From contig CAVZCV010000006.1 in assembly GCA_963773875.1 (NCBI GenBank), positions 806,001-870,000 of the forward strand: 64,000 nucleotides of DNA. The letters run 5' to 3'. Below the pieces are notes generated by a model. It was given only the letters and a program-made list of their open reading frames with translations, did no database searches and had not been told where the DNA came from. Origin of the DNA: CAVTYH01 sp963773875. Lineage in GTDB: Bacteria > Planctomycetota > Planctomycetia > Pirellulales > JADZDJ01. The position numbers were made by a program, and so were the translations under genes. Within the stretch, counting starts at the first letter, position 1. Every line of letters starts with the position of its first letter. Below are positions 28,899 to 39,371 of this stretch, piece after piece.

Positions 28899-30161
28899 AT
28901 GGCGGCTGAAATGTCTTCCAAGCGTGCAAGTTCGGCGATGGCGGCAATAGAAGATTACCGCTGGCTGATTGGACCTGACGCGGCGAAGTGGCTGGATCGT
29001 TTGTCGGCAATGGCAACTACGGGGGCATCAACACTCCAACTGGTCGAGCGACTGCGGACCGATTTGACGTCGGCCAGGGCGCATCTGCTTGTTGAGCAGT
29101 TGGAACTTCGAAATTGCGCAGCAGCTAAATTTTCGGCCGCCGATGCAATGTTCTTCACACGACAAGCGCTGGAGCAAGCCACCGACGAATGGATCGCCGC
29201 TTACAAGGCGGGCCGATTTCCAATGGACCAACTTGTTGCCGATTTGTGCTGTGGGATCGGCGGCGACTTAATTTGTCTGGCATCGCGGGGCGAAGTGCTG
29301 GGCATTGATCGCGATCCGGTCATGGCGCTTTTGGCACACGGAAACTTGCGAGTGCTGCGTACCAGGGCAGGGGAGTGTCGCGCGAAAGTTGTGACCTCGG
29401 ATGTCGGATCATTCGATCTTGCGCGCGTCGCTGCGTGGCATATTGATCCTGACCGACGTCCGAGTGGCCGTCGCACAACTCGAGTTGAACTGCACGAGCC
29501 GGGTCCGGAGCAAATCCGCCAAATGCTGGACGCCTGCCCCCATGGTGCCATCAAACTTGCGCCTGCCGCAACGTTCGAAGAGCCGTGGTGGCATGAGGCG
29601 GAGTTGGAGTGGATTAGTCGCGGACGACAATGTCGGCAGCTCGTCGCATGGTTCGGCAGGCTCGCCCAACATTCCGGCAAGCGGCGTGCGACGGTGGTGT
29701 GCGCCGCGGATCCTAACGCTGGCGCAACAAGTCAGTTCGGCGTGGTTGCCACGTTCATCGGCGAGCCGAACGTCGAATGCCCAATTGCCAGCCGCGTAGG
29801 CCGATTCGTGTTTGAGCCCGATGCGGCGGTGTTGGCAGCGAAGCTGGAAGGCGCGCTTGCCGCCAGCGAAAATCTTGCGGCGCTCGCCGGCGGAATTGCG
29901 TATTTCACCGCGGATGAGCTAAGCAACCACGGGGCACTGGCGTGCTTCGAGGTGCTAGAGGTTATGCCGTATCAGATCAAACGGCTTCGGGCTTGGCTCG
30001 CCGCTCGCGGGATCGGGCGGCTGGAGATCAAGAAGCGCGGAGTTCCGCTGGAGCCGGAACAGGTTCGTCGCGAGTTGCAAACAGGCGGCGACGGCGAGTC
30101 GACAATTATGCTCGCTCGGATCGCCGGCCGAATCACCGCCGTCGTCGCCCGCCGCGTCTGA
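28899..30161 (+). CDS. THUMP-like methyltransferase
   Basis: A 420-residue class I SAM-dependent methyltransferase with a C-terminal THUMP-like domain. The SAM-binding motif is LVADLCCGIGGDLICLA followed by GEVLGIDRDPVM. HIDPDRRPSGRR is the acidic motif-IV-like stretch. The C-terminal part (YQIKRLRAWLAARGIGRLEI) matches the THUMP-like domain. This architecture points to a nucleic acid, probably RNA, but the site is unknown. It stands alone, with the Hint genes downstream on the same strand. Confidence 0.82.
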   Translation: MAAEMSSKRASSAMAAIEDYRWLIGPDAAKWLDRLSAMATTGASTLQLVERLRTDLTSARAHLLVEQLELRNCAAAKFSAADAMFFTRQALEQATDEWIAAYKAGRFPMDQLVADLCCGIGGDLICLASRGEVLGIDRDPVMALLAHGNLRVLRTRAGECRAKVVTSDVGSFDLARVAAWHIDPDRRPSGRRTTRVELHEPGPEQIRQMLDACPHGAIKLAPAATFEEPWWHEAELEWISRGRQCRQLVAWFGRLAQHSGKRRATVVCAADPNAGATSQFGVVATFIGEPNVECPIASRVGRFVFEPDAAVLAAKLEGALAASENLAALAGGIAYFTADELSNHGALACFEVLEVMPYQIKRLRAWLAARGIGRLEIKKRGVPLEPEQVRRELQTGGDGESTIMLARIAGRITAVVARRV

Positions 30162-30184
30162 GCTTCAAAACGAGCCAACTTTGG

Positions 30185-30306
30185 TTGCCAATGCCCCGGC
30201 GGGAGGTGTATATTGCGGCCGGCATCGAGGGCCCCCTTCCAACCGCGCCCCGACCGTTCCGGGCGCCGGCTCTCGAAGGAACAGAGACAAAAGAGGAGCA
30301 GGGGTC
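30185..30306 (+). promoter_or_regulatory. Leader duplicated before both Hint genes (copy 1)
   Basis: About 120 bases before this Hint gene align with 32305-32418 before the second one. Shared blocks include TATATTGCG, GCGCCCCGA and GTTCC, and both end in a purine-rich ribosome-binding site (GAGGAGC, then ATG). The copied region must carry the promoter and leader signals. Confidence 0.6.
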
Positions 30307-32245
30307 ATGAAACGGGCAGATTCATTCGGTGGCAGTATAGTACTGCAGGCTACGTTGCGTCCGCGCTACTCGGCCGCAATTGCCATTTTGGCAATCACAA
30401 TTTGCGTAAGTGTTGCCGCATGGGGCAGTGAAGAATCTCCGAGCGTTGCGCCTAAGCCATCGAACGAATTACACAAGCCGATTGCACCTACGGTCGCATG
30501 GGCCAAAGCCGAACAGCTCTCACGAGACGCGCTGTACTTCGAGATTGCGGGGGACGCCGCAAAGCGAGAGCAGTCGCTTGCGGAAGCGAGAGCCATTTGT
30601 CCCGACTATCCTATCGCAAATTGGCACAGTGGTCTCGTGCGCGACCGCTCTGGTTGGAAATCGATTGAAGATTGGAATGAATCGATGGCAGCAGACGCGC
30701 GACTGTCGACCTATGCAAACCATCGCGATAAATGGCCCGACACGGCGCTCGGTAACCTTAGGCTAGCGAATTGGTGTGCAGCCCATCGCTTAGGTGAGCA
30801 AGCTCGCGCGCATTTTAGCCGCGTACTTGAATTCGATCCCAACAATGCGCAGGCACATATCCAGTTAGGAGATGTTCGCGTCGATGGGCGGTGGATCGCG
30901 GTCAGATGTCGAAGCTCAACAAGAAATTGAAAATCGCTTAAGGGATTCGCTCGTGAAATGGGTCCCGAAACTAAAGCCGATTTTGCTGGCTATGCTGGGG
31001 GGAAGCGATGGCGCAAAGCAGGACGCGTGTCAACAACTAGCCGAAATCAAGGATGCTGCCGCTGCTCCCAGTCTGGAACTTCTTCTTTCGATGACAACGG
31101 AAGAATGCGCGGCCCTATTGGTAAATAAGCTCGACGAATGGCAAAGTCCTGCGATCTCCGAAGCACTTAGCCGGCAGTCGATTTACTCCCCTTGGGGCTC
31201 CATTCGCGAATTAGCCGCCGGAAAATTAAAAACCAGGCCGAAAGACGAATTCGTCCCGCAAATGTTGGCCATTATGAAATCGCCAACGGAAATCGTGGGA
31301 GTAAGCGCCGGGCTGAACGCACCGGGGCCAAACGGGCAACCGGTCCTTCGAATGGCAGTGATCCATGAAGGACGCGATGCCTGGGAATTCCAGACGCTTT
31401 CAACCTTCTACACCGCTGTCAATCAAGACGGCACTAGAACACGAAATGCGCAACCAATCTACATGCGAGGCATGAATGGAATTGCCCTCGACATGCGCAA
31501 GGCGGTTGCTGCGCTACAGCGAGCCGTTGTACTACAGAATCTTACGTCGGAAGAAATCAACAGCCGTACGATTCAGTCCTTATCAGAAGCCACCGGTACC
31601 TCGGTGCTTGTTCGTCCCGACGACTGGATGAACTGGTGGGATCAGCAAAATGAAACACAATATGCACGTCCAAAACAAATCGTGAGGTCAGCAGTCGAAC
31701 GAGATGTCATCCTGTCGGATAGCGATCCGTACAATCCGGAAATCGTTGGCACTACAGATTATCATGAGCCAATCGTTCGCATTCCGCCGCATTCCTGTTT
31801 TGTCTCAGGGACGCAAGTATGGACTTTGACCGGCCGTAGACGGATCGAAACCATTCGAGTAGGCGATCTCGTGCTATCTCAAGATCCAGACTCCGCCGAA
31901 CTGACATTCAAGCCAGTTATCGCAACAACTGTTCGCCCAGGCACGCAAGTTTTTTCATTGGAAACCGCCGGCGAAACGCTCCGCTGCACCGGCGGGCATC
32001 TCTTCTGGGTCGCGGGGCAAGGCTGGACCAAGGCACGGAATCTGAAGAGCGGACAGACGTTGCACTGCGCGAGCGGGACGGTGCAGGTGAGCCTGGTGAC
32101 CGAAGAGCCGCAGCCGGGGCAGACGTACAACCTGGTGGTGGCCGATTTCAATACCTACTTTGTCGGCCCCGAGAAGATTCTCTCCCACGATGTGACCGAG
32201 AAGAAACCGACACGAAGCATTGTGCCCGGGCTGGCCAAGGATTGA
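30307..32245 (+). CDS. Exported protein with C-terminal Hint domain, paralogue 1
   Basis: About 645 residues. A signal peptide (AAIAILAITICVSVAAWG) is followed by a TPR-like stretch (LSRDALYFEIAGDAAKREQS, GEQARAHFSRVLEFDPNNAQ), a helical HEAT-like region (RQSIYSPWGSIRELAAGKLK) and, from the Cys codon at 31796, a Hint/intein-like domain: CFVSGTQVWTLTGRR, the CTGGHLFWV block and FNTYFVGPEKILSHD. Hint domains self-cleave using that Cys and the His of TGGH, both present. Nothing recognisable as a toxin or other cargo follows, only a 15-residue tail (ending SIVPGLAKD). A one-base slip near 30900 splits the frame. The type is common in Planctomycetes, and its function is unknown. Confidence 0.8.
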
Positions 32246-32304
32246 ATGTAACAGCCCGCGCTTTTCAGGGGGACCGCAGTTCCCCTCAATTTGTTTGCAA
32301 TATT

Positions 32305-32418
32305 CCGCGGGCAGCCCTATATTGCGCGCTGGTGTGCGAGGGCACTCTTATCGCGCCCCGATCGTTCCTGGCGCTGGCTCTTTGAACACCAGGACACAGA
32401 GAACAGAGGAGCGGGTTT
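32305..32418 (+). promoter_or_regulatory. Leader duplicated before both Hint genes (copy 2)
   Basis: Second copy of the leader described at 30185-30306. It ends in GAGGAGCGGGTTT before the ATG at 32419. The match shows the duplication included the regulatory region, not only the coding part. Confidence 0.6.
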
Positions 32419-34343
32419 ATGACGCGGGAACATTCTTTCGGTTGCGCGCGGCCATTTCTTTTGGCCCACTGGTTTAAGTCAAGCATCGCGATTGTCGCTG
32501 CAATCGCTTGGATCGCTGGCATTTCAATTGGGCGCGCGGATTCGCCATCCGATGGAATCAGCGCAATGCGCATTGCCCGCGCAGAAATCGACGGCAACGA
32601 AACCAAAGCCAGCCAGCGCTACGGAAAAGATTGCTCAAGCCGATGAGCTCGTGAAGAAATCGCTCTTCTATGAAATCAGTGGACAAGCAGAAGATCGTAA
32701 TCAGCTCTTGGCCGCGGCGCGGGATATCGCACCAAATTTTGAGCCCGCGCACTGGCAAAGCGGCGAGGTGAAGTTCGAGAATCACTGGACAAAAATCGAC
32801 GATGTGCCGCAATTGGCAAAGAAGGACAGCGATTTGGGAGCGTATGAGGCGCAGCGCAATCGGGCAGCCGATACGCTCGAAGGTCAATTGAATCTTGCGC
32901 TGGTGCTTGCGCCGTGGACTCAATGAGCAAGCACGAGCACACTACAACCAGATACTCAGCTTCGATGCCGACAATGCCGAGGCGCGATCGCAACTCGGTT
33001 TTCGCCGCATCGGCAATGCTTGGGTCGCCAAGCCAGAACTTGACGAAATGATGACCGAAGCCCAGCGGCTCAACAAAGCGCTGAGCAAATGGCTGCCGAA
33101 GGCCAATTCGATTCGCACTGGATTGGCGGCAGGGCAGGGGCCTCAGTTTGAAACAGCAAAGAAGCAATTCGAAGAGATTAACGATCCTGGGGCGCTACCC
33201 GCACTGGAGTATGTGTTGTCGGCCGTGAACGAACAGTGCGCGACAATGCTGGTCGAAAAGCTTGCGACGTGGAGCGAGTTGCCCGCCACGCAGGCGCTCA
33301 TGCGGCAAGGTATTTACTCGCCATGGGATTCGGTGCGCCAACTGGCGGCCTCGAAACTCGAAGCACGGCCGCTCGAAGACTTCGTGCCAAAGATGTTGGC
33401 TGCCATGTACACTCCGCTCGAAGTGCGCACGGTGGTGTTCAATGAGGGTGGCAAGCTCGTTTCACGCGAGGTTTTTGCCCGTGAAGGTCGCGATGCGTGG
33501 GAAGTCGTGATGCTCGATACTGCGTATGAACGTGTCGCGCGGCCCGGCGGAATTGCGACAGAAACTTTGAATCGTGCGGCCAACGACATACGCCGTGATA
33601 CGGCCCTAAAGCAAATGCTGGCCGCGATGCAAAGCGCGAACACGGAGGATTTGAATCGTCGCATCATGACGGCGCTTTCCATCGCCACACATAAATCAAC
33701 ATTCGTGCGCCCTGAAGACTGGTGGAACTGGTGGGATAGTCAGAATGAAACTAGCTACACGAAAGAGAAGCAGAGCACGACCAGTTATGATCGACGCACG
33801 GTACGATTGGTCGATGAATCGACCGTACCGCCTCCAGTCACGCCTGCATCGGCATTCACATCGTCCGCAACGTCTCCCATGCGAGCATCAACCGAATGCC
33901 TCGCTGCTGGCACAACAGTGACCACGATCCGAGGGCCGGTGGCAATCGACAAAGTGCATCTCGGCGATTTGGTGCTCGCGCAAAACATTGAAACCGGCGA
34001 GATTGCGTACAAGCCAGTGTTGCGAACGACCCTTCGATTGCCGGAAACGATTTATTCCGTGGAAACCAGCAGCCAAACGTTGCGCTGCACGGGCGGCCAC
34101 CTGTTTTGGGTATCCGGCGAAGGCTGGGTGAAAGCCCGTAACTTGCGCAGCGGTCAGACACTGCACTGCGCCACCGGCACGGCGCAAGTTAGCCTTGTAA
34201 GTGAAACGGCGCCGGAGCCAACGTTCAATTTGGTTGTGGCCGATTTCAACAGCTACTTCATCGGGCCGGAAAAGATCCTTTCACACGATGTGACGGAGAG
34301 GAAGCCGACACGGAGTATCGTGCCGGGCCTGGCGAAGAATTGA
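32419..34343 (+). CDS. Exported protein with C-terminal Hint domain, paralogue 2
   Basis: Paralogue of the preceding gene with the same plan: signal peptide (SIAIVAAIAWIAGISIG), TPR-like part (LVKKSLFYEISGQAEDRNQ, NEQARAHYNQILSFDADNAE), HEAT-like region (RQGIYSPWDSVRQLAASKLE) and a Hint domain from the Cys codon at 33897 (CLAAGTTVTTIRGPV, CTGGHLFWVSGEGW, SYFIGPEKILSHD). The C-terminal tail ends SIVPGLAKN. The Cys, the TGGH motif and the tail are kept, while the N-terminal half has diverged more. Two one-base slips (about 32520-32640 and near 32900) split the frame. Both proteins are probably secreted or periplasmic. Confidence 0.8.
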
Positions 34344-34374
34344 TCAATCCGAACAGAGATCCATTTCGCAACAG

Positions 34375-35292
34375 CTAGTGTGTTGTCGTCGTTTTTGCGG
34401 CCGTCTTTGCCGGCGTCGGCAGATAGTCTTCCGTGAACCGGCCGAGATAATGCAGGCTGCTGTCCGGGCCGTTGAACCCGAGCACGCGTTCATCGAGTTC
34501 CAACTGCTCGGACAGCACGCGGCCGGCATCGACATCGAACCGCACCGTGCCTTGCGTCAAGCGCTGAATGAGTTGCGATTGAATCTTTGGGTTGCTCACG
34601 GGCGTCAGCACTTGGGTGGCCACGGAAATAGTAGCCACGCCGTTGGCGATTTTTTCCAACGTGTAATGCTGTCGCGTTTTAATGATTTTCGTTTCGTTTT
34701 CTTCCAGAGTAATAGTTACATCCTGCGGATGGTTCCAACTTTCGCCAATTGAAATTGGCCCCTCGGGCAGCGGCATCACCATTTGGCTGTTTTGGGCCTC
34801 CGGCGACGCATTGGGACGCTTATCGACACGCTTAACAACTTTACCCGACGGCTCGAAGGTGACGACGGTCAGCGGAACACCAACCGATTTCGCGACTGCC
34901 TCGTAGCCGGGCGGGGGCTGTTTATCGGTCTTGCTGTTGAATTTGATTTCATCCCGGCCGCTGAGCTTTTGCCGCATATCGACGCTTTCCACGGAGTGTT
35001 CCAGCGTCATGTGGCCAGCGGAATCGACATCCGTGATTTTCCAAATTTTCACTGATCCGCTGATCGTTTCCGCCGTTTGCGTGGTGCCGGAAATTGTCGT
35101 GTCCAGGCTAACTCGATGCAGCACCTGGGTGCGGATGACTTCGCCAGGCCGGAACTTGTATCGCAGCGTGTATTTTGGGCCGTCCGGCTTCGCGGGAGCT
35201 TCAGAGGTATCAGCAGCAAATGCAATACCCGTCAAAACAAATTGAAGAGTCGCGATGCCGAGGCATGGAAAGCTTACGATTCTTGCTTGCAT
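34375..35292 (-). CDS. Secreted protein of unknown function
   Basis: About 305 residues. A signal peptide (LGIATLQFVLTGIAFA) precedes a beta-rich domain (YTLRYKFRPGEVIRTQVLHR, SGSVKIWKITDVDSAGHM, DVTITLEENETKII, GTVRFDVDAGRVLSEQLEL). This resembles the planctomycete secreted proteins that begin with a K-Y-x-L-R-Y-K-F motif, of unknown role. The ATG at 35292 starts a good signal peptide. It ends with a Thr-rich tail. It lies downstream of, and on the opposite strand to, the Hint pair. Confidence 0.65.
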   Translation of the reverse strand: MQARIVSFPCLGIATLQFVLTGIAFAADTSEAPAKPDGPKYTLRYKFRPGEVIRTQVLHRVSLDTTISGTTQTAETISGSVKIWKITDVDSAGHMTLEHSVESVDMRQKLSGRDEIKFNSKTDKQPPPGYEAVAKSVGVPLTVVTFEPSGKVVKRVDKRPNASPEAQNSQMVMPLPEGPISIGESWNHPQDVTITLEENETKIIKTRQHYTLEKIANGVATISVATQVLTPVSNPKIQSQLIQRLTQGTVRFDVDAGRVLSEQLELDERVLGFNGPDSSLHYLGRFTEDYLPTPAKTAAKTTTTH

Positions 35293-35337
35293 AAGACTCG
35301 ACTCCTTTCGAGCCAACCGATCCGTAAATTTGGCGAG

Positions 35338-36195
35338 CTAGCGCTTTTCGTCCTGACGCAGCCTGCCGCCCCAGCCGAGTTTTTCTCGCAGCGTGCGATA
35401 ATAACTCCGGCCCGGCACTTCGACCAATTTGAACGTCGGTTCCGCTCGCTCCACTCGCACGCGGTCCTCGGCCTCCAGACCGCAAACTTCCCGGCCATCG
35501 ACCACCACTGCGGTGCCTTCGTGCGGCTGGTTTACTACCAACTCAAACACCCGCTCGGCAGTGTCGACCACCGGCCGATTTGTCAGCGTGTGCGGGCTGA
35601 TCGGCAGGAACACGAACGCTTGCATATCTTTGCGCAAGATCGGTCCGCCCGCCGATAAACTATGAGCAGTGGATCCGATGGGCGTCGCCACGATGATGCC
35701 GTCGCAACTATAGGTAGTCACCAATTCTGCGTCAACGTAAAGATTTACGTCCAAAATTGAAAACGGCCGTCCAGCCAGAATCGAGACTTCGTTCAGCCCC
35801 AACATCTGATGCAGCACCTTGCCGGAGCGCAGTACGCGGCATTCGAACATTAAGTGCTCAACGGTTTTGCAAAAGCCGTTGCAAACATGTGGAAGCACGC
35901 TGAGCAAATCGTTGGGCGAAAGGTCGGCCAAGAAACCCAATTTCCCCAGGTTGACGCCAAGGATTGGCAATTGGCGGTAGCCCATGAGGTGCGCTGCTTG
36001 CAGGATTGATCCATCGCCGCCCATGACAATGACAAAATCTGCCTCGACCTGCGATAGGTCGGCTTCGAAATTCAGGTCGAAGAGTACGACCTCGGCGGCC
36101 TGTTCGATGAGTGGCTTAAGTCGCAAGGCCTCGGCGGCAATGTGCGGCCGCGCTCCGAGCGCCAACACGATTACACGAGGACGAGTATTAATCAC
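35338..36195 (-). CDS. nadK: NAD kinase
   Basis: Phosphorylates NAD to NADP. The family motifs are present in order: MGGDGSILQAA, LGVNLGKLGFLAD, LNEVSILAG, DGIIVATPIGSTAHSLSAGG and SPHTLTNRPVV. About 285 residues from the GTG at 36195, the usual family size. The open frame goes further upstream without conserved sequence. It lies downstream of the isoprenoid genes dxs and ispA on the same strand, with a ~240-base gap. Confidence 0.92.
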   Translation of the reverse strand: MINTRPRVIVLALGARPHIAAEALRLKPLIEQAAEVVLFDLNFEADLSQVEADFVIVMGGDGSILQAAHLMGYRQLPILGVNLGKLGFLADLSPNDLLSVLPHVCNGFCKTVEHLMFECRVLRSGKVLHQMLGLNEVSILAGRPFSILDVNLYVDAELVTTYSCDGIIVATPIGSTAHSLSAGGPILRKDMQAFVFLPISPHTLTNRPVVDTAERVFELVVNQPHEGTAVVVDGREVCGLEAEDRVRVERAEPTFKLVEVPGRSYYRTLREKLGWGGRLRQDEKR

Positions 36196-36432
36196 AGCCA
36201 AAATCCACGAGAGGGGGAACGGTGAACCTCGGCCGACACTGCGACGACCTGGATCATACGGTACGATAATTGTACACGGCAAGCCGAAGGCCGCGGCCAC
36301 GCATTCGAGGCCTGCAATTTGGAAGACGCACCAATGGCGACAATGGTTCTCGATCCCGAATTACGAAAAAGCAGTTTCGAACAGCGCGTTGGCTGCGGCG
36401 GCGATCACGCCAACGACGCGAACGATTGTAGG

Positions 36433-38364
36433 TTAACTCACCCGTCGCTGGCTCGCTTCGCTGAGCACGCCGGCGCGCTCGGCAAGTTCGCGGCACTTCG
36501 CGGCAATACCACCAGGATCTAGGTGCAAGTCGGCGAGTAGCTCGCTTCGCTCACCGTGTTCGATGAAGCAATCGGGGATGCCCAGTCGACCAATATGGGA
36601 AGTGCACAGCCCAGCATCGGCGGCAGCTTCCAACACGGCGCTGCCGAAGCCCGTCATCAGCGCGGCCTCTTCCACGGTAAGCACAAATGGACTGGAATCG
36701 ATCGCCTTGAGAATCGTGTCTGCATCGAGCGGTTTAATAAATCGGGCATTAATAACGCCGACATCAATACCTTCGCGCGCAACGTTGCCGCGGCTTTCAA
36801 ACAACTGCCCAAGAGCGTTCCACAAGCGAGTATCATGCCGTCGCGACCCCAATCAAATACTTCCGCCCGGCCAAGTTCGACAGGACTTCGTTCACGATCT
36901 GCAATTTGCCCGGCATCTTCCACCGAGGCTTTGGGATAGCGGATGGAAACAGGCCCAGGGAACGTCAGCGCGAATTCGATCAGCGCGGGCAAATCGAAGG
37001 CATCGCCAGGCGCCGTAACGATCATGTTCGGCAATACGCGCATGTAGCCTAAGTCGAAACTGCCATGATGCGTTGGGCCGTCGGGCCCCGTAAGCCCCGC
37101 ACGATCGAGTAAAAAAGTGACGGGCAAGTTCTGCAGCGCCACTTCTTGGAATAACTGATCGTAGCTGCGTTGCAGGAAGGTGCTGTAAATATCAACGATC
37201 GGCCGCAAGCCCGCTTTCGCCTGTCCGGCGGCAAACGCCACGGCGTGCGATTCGCAAATGCCGACATCGAAAAACCGCTGTGGAAACGCATCGCGCACCG
37301 GTTCCAATTTATTGCCCTGGCACATGGCCGCGGTCAGCACAGTGACGCGCAGGATTTTGCTCCAATTGCTGATAGAGTGACTGACTGGCAACATCGGTGT
37401 ACGCCTTTGCCGAACTCGATTTAATGCTGACAACCTTTTCCTCGGCCCGTTCGAATGGAGCCGGCGTGTGAAAGTAAACTGGATCGGCGGCCGCCGGCTG
37501 GAAGCCGTGCCCCTTCTCTGTCATTACATGCAACAGAACTGGACCTTCGACGCACTTCACCATCTTCAGGTATCGCCGCAGTGCCGGAATATCGTGCCCA
37601 TCGACAGGGCCGATATATCGGAAGCCCAGTTCCTCGAACAGCATGCCGCCATGCAGACCGGCTTTAACCGATTCTTTGATCTGCCATAACATCCGCTCCA
37701 CCGGATCGCCCACCAGCGGCACTTTGTTGAGCAGATTAACGACCTGGTGCTTCAGCCCGGAATAGGACGGATTCATCCGCAAACGATCGAGATATTTCGC
37801 CAGTCCGCCGACGCGGGGGCAGATCGACATTTTGTTGTCGTTCAACACCACAAGGAGTTTTTGCTTGAGTCCCGCCGCGTTGTTCATCGCTTCGAACACG
37901 ATACCGGAGGGAAATGCTCCGTCGCCGATGACGGCCACGCTGTGCCGGTCGGGATACCCCAGCAGTTCGTCGCCGCTTTTGAGGCCTGAAGCCGTCGAAA
38001 CGCTGCAGCCGGCATGGCCAGTCATGAACAGATCGTAAGGGCTTTCGGCGGGGTTGGGGTAACCCATTAGCCCGCCTTTCATGCGAATGGTATCGAAATC
38101 TTTGTAGCGGCCTGTAATTAGCTTGTGCGGATAGATTTGGTGTCCGGTGTCCCAGATCAAGCGATCTCGCGAAAAATCGAACACAGTGTGCAGCGCAAGG
38201 CAAAGCTCGACGACACCCAGATTTGAAGCGAAATGTGCCGTGCGGCTTGTGACCAGGTTGCAGAGCACCTCGCGCATTTCATCGGCCACCTGCTCCAGCT
38301 CACCTTCGGTGAGCTGTTGCAGATCGTCCGGCGAATGGATTTTTTCAAGTAGCGCGCCCATCAT
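36433..38364 (-). CDS. dxs: 1-deoxy-D-xylulose-5-phosphate synthase (frameshifted)
   Basis: Thiamine-diphosphate enzyme that joins pyruvate and glyceraldehyde 3-phosphate at the start of the MEP isoprenoid pathway. Clear landmarks: TSRTAHFASNLGVVELCLAL, WDTGHQIYPHKLITGR, the ThDP motif GDGAFPSGIVFEAMNNA, VLNDNKMSI, ICESHAVAFAAGQA, GLTGPDGPTHHGSFD. The frame breaks twice: at 37351, where one extra base is inserted in an AAAATCC run, and at about 36774-36780 in a CGCGCGC run. Corrected length is normal. The start (ATG at 38364) overlaps the ispA stop as ATGA, so dxs is translationally coupled to ispA. Confidence 0.9.
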
Positions 38365-39257
38365 CGATTCCTTTCAACAATAAACCGCGCCAGGGCTTCC
38401 AGCCCGGCCCGTTTTTCGCCCAATGTTTCCAGTGCCTGGCAGGCCTCGTCGATGAGACGCAGTGCCCGACGCCGGCTTTCTTCGATTCCCAGCATGGCGG
38501 GAAACGTCAATTTTCCGTGATTGGAATCTTTTCCCACACGTTTACCCAATTCCGATTCATCGCCTTCCACGTCGAGCAGGTCATCAGCGATTTGAAATGC
38601 CAATCCGATCTTCCGACCGAACCGCTCCAGAGCGATTTGGCTTTCCGCATCGGCACCCGCCACATATCCACCCAGCCGCAACGACACCAAAAACATCGCC
38701 CCGGTCTTTCGGGCGTGAATATGCTCTAGTGTAATTGCATTGCCTTCAGTAAACTGCAAATCGAGGTCATCGGCTTGCCCCCCGACAAGGGCAGTCGGCC
38801 CGGCCGCTTCCGCTAAGGCCGCGCAGCAGCGAGCCGCAACTTCCGGCGGCTGCACATCTTTCGCCAGCACTTCAAAAGCCATGGCCAGCATGGCGTCGCC
38901 TGCCAGGATGGCCATCGCCTCGCCAAAAGCTTTGTGACAAGTGGGCCGACCGCGGCGTAAATCGTCGTCATCCATTGCCGGCAAATCATCGTGCACCAGC
39001 GAATAGGTGTGGATCATTTCCACGGCACAGGCGGCGGGCATTGCCGCCTCCCAACTTGAACCGCATGCCTCGGCTGCAAATAACACCAGGGTCGGGCGTA
39101 ACCGTTTGCCGGGTGCTAAAAGGCTGTAGCGAATGGCCTCGCGAAGCGGCTCCGGACAACCGGCGGCAAATTCGGTATAGCGGTCCAGGGCCGCGTCGAT
39201 CAGCCGACGAGCTTGCGCCAATTGTTCCGTCATGGCGGCGAAGCTGGATGAAACCAT
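38361..39257 (-). CDS. ispA: Polyprenyl (farnesyl/geranylgeranyl) diphosphate synthase
   Basis: Trans-isoprenyl diphosphate synthase of about 298 residues. The first Asp-rich motif is in HDDLPAMDDDDLRRGRPT and the second in IADDLLDVEGD. GKRLRPTLVLFAAEA is the substrate-binding stretch. Length and motif layout suit a farnesyl- or geranylgeranyl-type enzyme. The start could also be the ATG at 39233 (MTEQLAQARRL). It begins beside the inverted repeat 39274-39358 and overlaps dxs by four bases. The order xseA-xseB-ispA-dxs is a well known bacterial cluster. Confidence 0.92.
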   Translation of the reverse strand: MVSSSFAAMTEQLAQARRLIDAALDRYTEFAAGCPEPLREAIRYSLLAPGKRLRPTLVLFAAEACGSSWEAAMPAACAVEMIHTYSLVHDDLPAMDDDDLRRGRPTCHKAFGEAMAILAGDAMLAMAFEVLAKDVQPPEVAARCCAALAEAAGPTALVGGQADDLDLQFTEGNAITLEHIHARKTGAMFLVSLRLGGYVAGADAESQIALERFGRKIGLAFQIADDLLDVEGDESELGKRVGKDSNHGKLTFPAMLGIEESRRRALRLIDEACQALETLGEKRAGLEALARFIVERNR

Positions 39258-39273
39258 GGAAGAAAATAACTGG

Positions 39274-39358
39274 TGTCTGGTGGTCTGGTGCCTGGTCAAG
39301 GTTTTTCTGGAAATCGATGACCGAAGCCACCAGTTACCAGGCGCACCACCACCAGACA
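39274..39358. repeat. Inverted repeat of TGGTG type between xseB and ispA
   Basis: Arms 39274-39296 (begins TGTCTGGTGGTCTGG) and 39336-39358 (begins ACCAGGCGCACCACC) are inverted copies, 23 bases long with a few mismatches. It fills the xseB-ispA gap. Confidence 0.7.
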
Positions 39359-39371
39359 CAACGTTTCGATT

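Noticed and set aside
30307..34343. Polymorphic toxin-immunity locus
   Set aside because: The Hint domains suggest it, but no toxin domain follows them, no immunity gene is adjacent, and both proteins end within about 17 residues of the Hint domain.
37351..37351. Programmed ribosomal frameshifting in dxs, rpsO, guaB and others
   Set aside because: The breaks occur at different, mostly homopolymer or simple-repeat sites with no common slippery motif or downstream structure, and they hit essential housekeeping genes that are not recoded in other bacteria. Sequencing error is simpler.
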